Source: Algoriphagus locisalis
Lineage (GTDB): Bacteria > Bacteroidota > Bacteroidia > Cytophagales > Cyclobacteriaceae
Length of the DNA stretch: 64,000 nucleotides
Reading direction: 5' to 3'
Assembly (NCBI RefSeq): GCF_900116615.1
Contig: NZ_FPBF01000001.1
Coordinates: 1,029,648 to 1,093,647 of the forward strand
The notes beneath the pieces were generated by a model, which was given only the letters and a program-made list of their open reading frames with translations, had not been told where the DNA came from and ran no database searches. Below are positions 61,482 through 64,000 of this stretch, in pieces. The number at the start of each line of letters is the position of its first letter. The first letter of the stretch is position 1. Position numbers and translations under genes: made by a program.

Positions 61482-62273
61482 CTACTCTTTGTAAAAAGTC
61501 AATGCTTTAGACATATGCTTATTTAGCTTATCAATCCTTGTTTGCGAAGCTGGGTGAGTAGAGAGAAACTCAGGTGGTGCCTGGCCATTTTCATTTGCCA
61601 GCATTCTTTCCCAGAAAATCGGAGCTTCACGAGGATCATATCCCGCTATCGCCATAAAGGTCAAGCCAAGTTCGTCTGCTTCTAATTCATGTTTCCTAGA
61701 GAAACTCAACATTCCCAACTCTCCGCCGATACCTACAGATTGTAAGAAAATCGCCTGAGTCATAGAAGGGTTCTGTCCAATGGCACTTGACAAAACACTC
61801 ACGCCTAAGTTAGTGACCATACCATTTGACATACGCTCTGCTGAGTGAGATGCTACGGCGTGGGCAATCTCATGCCCCATCACTACTGCAATTCCCGTTT
61901 CAGTTTGAGTCAGCGGCATTATTCCTGTGTAAAAAGCAACTTTTCCGCCAGGCATACACCAAGCATTTACTTGATCGCTTTGAAGCAAGTTGAATTCCCA
62001 ATCGAAGGAGTTTGCGAGTTCTTGATAGCCTTGGGAGACCAAGTAACTCTCAACTGCTTCAGCCATGCGTTTCCCCACTTTGAGTACTTTTTGCCCATCG
62101 GCAGTATTGGTAACTACCTTATCCTCCTTCAGTACCTGATCGTACTGCTCATCTACTAAAGGTTGTATTTCTTCATTAGAAATCAATGCAAGTTGATTCC
62201 TCCCTGTCAAAGGCACTTTTGCGCAGGAGTAAAGTACAAGTCCGGCACAAAACAAAATTGCTATTTTTTTCAT
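61482..62273 (-). CDS. M48-family lipoprotein metalloprotease
   Basis: From the ATG at 62273 the protein is 263 residues with a lipobox (LFCAGLVLYSC) and the zinc motif in VVMGHEIAHAVASHSAERMS, with a further Glu in KHELEADELGL. It resembles LoiP/YcaL-type envelope proteases that clear damaged outer-membrane proteins. A longer start at 62303 is not supported. Confidence 0.9.
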   Translation of the reverse strand: MKKIAILFCAGLVLYSCAKVPLTGRNQLALISNEEIQPLVDEQYDQVLKEDKVVTNTADGQKVLKVGKRMAEAVESYLVSQGYQELANSFDWEFNLLQSDQVNAWCMPGGKVAFYTGIMPLTQTETGIAVVMGHEIAHAVASHSAERMSNGMVTNLGVSVLSSAIGQNPSMTQAIFLQSVGIGGELGMLSFSRKHELEADELGLTFMAIAGYDPREAPIFWERMLANENGQAPPEFLSTHPASQTRIDKLNKHMSKALTFYKE

Positions 62274-62356
62274 GGTGGTTATTTTTTCTTTCAATAGACC
62301 CAAATTAAATACCAGAAAGCAATTTTTACTACTTTAAGACTTCAAACAAATAAACA

Positions 62357-62863
62357 ATGCAGACTGAAAAAACCCAAACTACTTTGAAACCAGCTGCTTT
62401 AGCCTATCAAAGAAAAATGAGCAACCCACTCTATTTTTGGTTTGGCATGCTTATTAAGCTACCGTCTGCCGTTTTTTGGAGCTTTAGGATCAAATCGCTT
62501 GATGCTGAAAAATGCATAGTTACCATACCCTATTCCTGGAGAACACAAAATCCTTTTAGCTCCATTTACTTCGCTGCTTTGGCTGGTGCGGCAGAACTTA
62601 GCACTGGTGCTCTTTGCCAATTAGCGATCAGTGGCTTGGGAAAATTTTCTATGCTCGTCGTGGACTTTAGGGCAGAATACTCTAAAAAAGCGAATCAGAA
62701 AATCACATTTACCTGTGGCCAAGGGCAGGAATTAGGTAGCCTTCTCGAATCTTTACAACCAAATGACACAGGAAAACTAACTATGATTTCCTCTGGCAAA
62801 AATCCCCAAGGAGAAGAGGTTGCACGATTTCATGTGACCTGGTCATTCAAAAGAAAATCCTAA
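62357..62863 (+). CDS. DUF4442 / hotdog-fold thioesterase-like protein
   Basis: The 168-residue protein has the DUF4442 hotdog layout with NPLYFWFGMLIKLPSAVFW, then NPFSSIYFAALAGAAELSTG and a Ala-rich helix. Hotdog proteins include acyl-CoA thioesterases; activity is not shown. It overlaps the convergent envelope gene by 4 bp. Confidence 0.8.
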   Translation: MQTEKTQTTLKPAALAYQRKMSNPLYFWFGMLIKLPSAVFWSFRIKSLDAEKCIVTIPYSWRTQNPFSSIYFAALAGAAELSTGALCQLAISGLGKFSMLVVDFRAEYSKKANQKITFTCGQGQELGSLLESLQPNDTGKLTMISSGKNPQGEEVARFHVTWSFKRKS

Positions 62864-63591
62864 TTAATCCAACGTCTTTCTCGGTCAATAAACTCGCTCA
62901 GCGTCGCATAGACACGCTCTTTGCTCCAGTCCAAAAATTCATGATAAGCATTCCCTTCATTGAAGCGAATGATCATTCTATCCCAATCTGAGCGCTGAAG
63001 CTGGTATTTTACCATAAGATTTTGACGGATTGTATCTGATTCAACTACTGCGTAGTACCCGGCGCGTCTCCTCATCCATTCCTGCTTTTTCTGATATTCC
63101 CGTTCCAATCTTGCCCGCTTAGTCAGGGATGACAAAACGCCTGCAATTGCAATTCCTCCATTTGGAGAATCTAGGTATCCTGCGCTGATTCCTCCCTTGT
63201 TAGAAGTAGCTTTCTCCTCATCTGGATCGATCAAGGTTAATTTTCCGTCTTTGAACCGAAAGGCATAAGGTTCAGATTTCACTTCAAACGTTGGAAGTAA
63301 TCTCGCCCTATCCTGAATCTGAAGCATCAAAAAAGTCTCTTCACCTAAGGGTATTTTTTGCTCTATAAATCCAGGAAAAGAGATTTTCAAGGTATCCCCT
63401 AAGTTTCCCTTTACCGAAAAGTACCCTCGGATATTGGTGATATCTGAGCTTCCAGAACCTAGTATTTCCACATTTACCCCTTCTAAGTACGTCTTATCAG
63501 TAGCATCTAGAACATTCCCAGAGTAGGTTCTTTGCGCTAGGATAGCTGGCGCAAAAGCAAAATATAAAATGACTAAGAATGTGAATTTCAT
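62860..63591 (-). CDS. Carboxypeptidase-like regulatory-domain envelope protein
   Basis: The ATG at 63591 gives 243 residues with a signal peptide (FLVILYFAFAPAILAQ); an earlier ATG at 63600 adds three. A carboxypeptidase-regulatory beta-sandwich (SGNVLDATDKTYLEGVNVEI, VKGNLGDTLKISFPGFIEQK) is followed by a charged, Arg-rich tail. Its role is unknown. Confidence 0.8.
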   Translation of the reverse strand: MKFTFLVILYFAFAPAILAQRTYSGNVLDATDKTYLEGVNVEILGSGSSDITNIRGYFSVKGNLGDTLKISFPGFIEQKIPLGEETFLMLQIQDRARLLPTFEVKSEPYAFRFKDGKLTLIDPDEEKATSNKGGISAGYLDSPNGGIAIAGVLSSLTKRARLEREYQKKQEWMRRRAGYYAVVESDTIRQNLMVKYQLQRSDWDRMIIRFNEGNAYHEFLDWSKERVYATLSEFIDRERRWIN

Positions 63592-63692
63592 GAAGTCCAA
63601 AAATAAGAAGGCTTTTGGTAGCTATTAAATTTATGGAAGTTAAAGATGCTTAAGAGGGAAATGAAATGTGTTTGAACCCAGGGAAATCGCTT

Positions 63693-64000
63693 TTAGATTT
63701 TAAGGATTTTAGCTCTATACCCGTCATCCAGTGCAGCCAGGTGTCTTTTGGAGGGCTTACTATTTTTGGTTGATTTCTCCTGATCGATCAGTGTAAGCGC
63801 CATTTTGGCGATTATATTGAAGTTGAGTGCTGAGTGGTCTTTCTTCTTTAGTGAGGCATCTTCTCTGAAGATCACGTCCAGACTCCAATGGAGGTTGTTT
63901 TCCACCGCCCAGTGACTCCTTACCGCATCATGGATCAGCTTTGCATCCGCTTTCAGGGAAGTTATATAGTACCTGGTCTCGGTAGTTCCCTTTCCAGTCT
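63693..64000 (-). CDS. ISAs1-family transposase, C-terminal part (cut by window edge)
   Basis: The reverse-strand frame is open from the window edge to a stop at 63693 and holds about 102 residues. It reads RYYITSLKADAKLIHDAVRS, HWAVENNLHWSLDVIFREDA, then NIIAKMALTLIDQEK, which matches the conserved C-terminus of ISAs1 (H-repeat-associated) DDE transposases. The N-terminal part, the first catalytic Asp residues and any terminal repeat lie beyond the window. Confidence 0.9.
   Translation of the reverse strand, partial: TGKGTTETRYYITSLKADAKLIHDAVRSHWAVENNLHWSLDVIFREDASLKKKDHSALNFNIIAKMALTLIDQEKSTKNSKPSKRHLAALDDGYRAKILKI

Overview
The window reads as a chromosomal segment of a Bacteroidota bacterium, most likely order Cytophagales in or near Cyclobacteriaceae (Algoriphagus-like). 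The grounds are a SusC/SusD pair, a short RpoD, several 6-bladed beta-propeller lipoproteins, DUF5686 and carboxypeptidase-regulatory-domain envelope proteins, TAnnTTTG-type promoter boxes, an Mpl-type Mur ligase and moderate-to-low GC. The genus is an inference; no rRNA is present to confirm it.

Layout. 1-5.2 kb (minus): rpoD (cut by the window edge), pnp, rpsO, an LptF/LptG-type permease and a START-like protein. 5.4-6.2 kb: an elongator tRNA-Met inside an array of broken tRNA-Met pieces whose stem-loops are replaced by short GC-rich palindromes; a small GIY-YIG nuclease gene lies inside the array. 6.2-10.2 kb (minus): an envelope cluster with a thioredoxin-like lipoprotein split by an in-frame TAG, a carboxypeptidase-regulatory-domain protein and a beta-propeller lipoprotein. 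10.3-13.6 kb (minus): the thrS-infC-rpmI-rplT translation operon. 13.7-18.2 kb (minus): a RelE/ParE toxin-antitoxin pair with a frameshifted toxin, lying between a full beta-propeller gene and the orphan tail of a paralogue, then a DUF5686 protein. 18.3-27 kb (plus): L-2-hydroxyglutarate oxidase, an arginase-family enzyme, a GxxExxY protein framed by 34-bp inverted repeats, argS, glutathione peroxidase, menA, a universal stress protein, a SUI1/YciH factor and a DMT transporter. 27.3-32.1 kb (minus): an orphan SusD/SusC pair behind a TAnnTTTG box and a LacI-like palindrome. 32.7-39.6 kb (minus): a three-gene transglutaminase / ATP-grasp plus alpha-E / transglutaminase plus DUF2126 cluster.

39.8-49.5 kb is mostly plus: a ROK-type kinase, a serine hydrolase, a minus-strand DUF433/DUF5615 pair, mnmA, a minus-strand IS110-family element with a structured upstream region that may encode a bridge RNA, another beta-propeller lipoprotein, an RluA-type pseudouridine synthase and an M28 peptidase. 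49.6-54.2 kb (minus): a membrane protein, a NupC-type nucleoside transporter, a bifunctional-nuclease-domain protein and etfA/etfB. 54.3-64 kb: small proteins, a zinc-type oxidoreductase, dnaB, an Mpl ligase, a DEDDh exonuclease, a PIN toxin-antitoxin pair, an M48 lipoprotein protease, a DUF4442 protein, an envelope protein and the 3' end of an ISAs1-family transposase.

Most genes are housekeeping. The unusual content is intergenic: tRNA-derived palindrome chimeras around a GIY-YIG gene, inverted repeats around a GxxExxY gene, a dispersed AGTCTTCAGACT-type repeat found at four places, a probable IS110 guide RNA, and broken or truncated genes at 6.8 and 13.7-14.1 kb.
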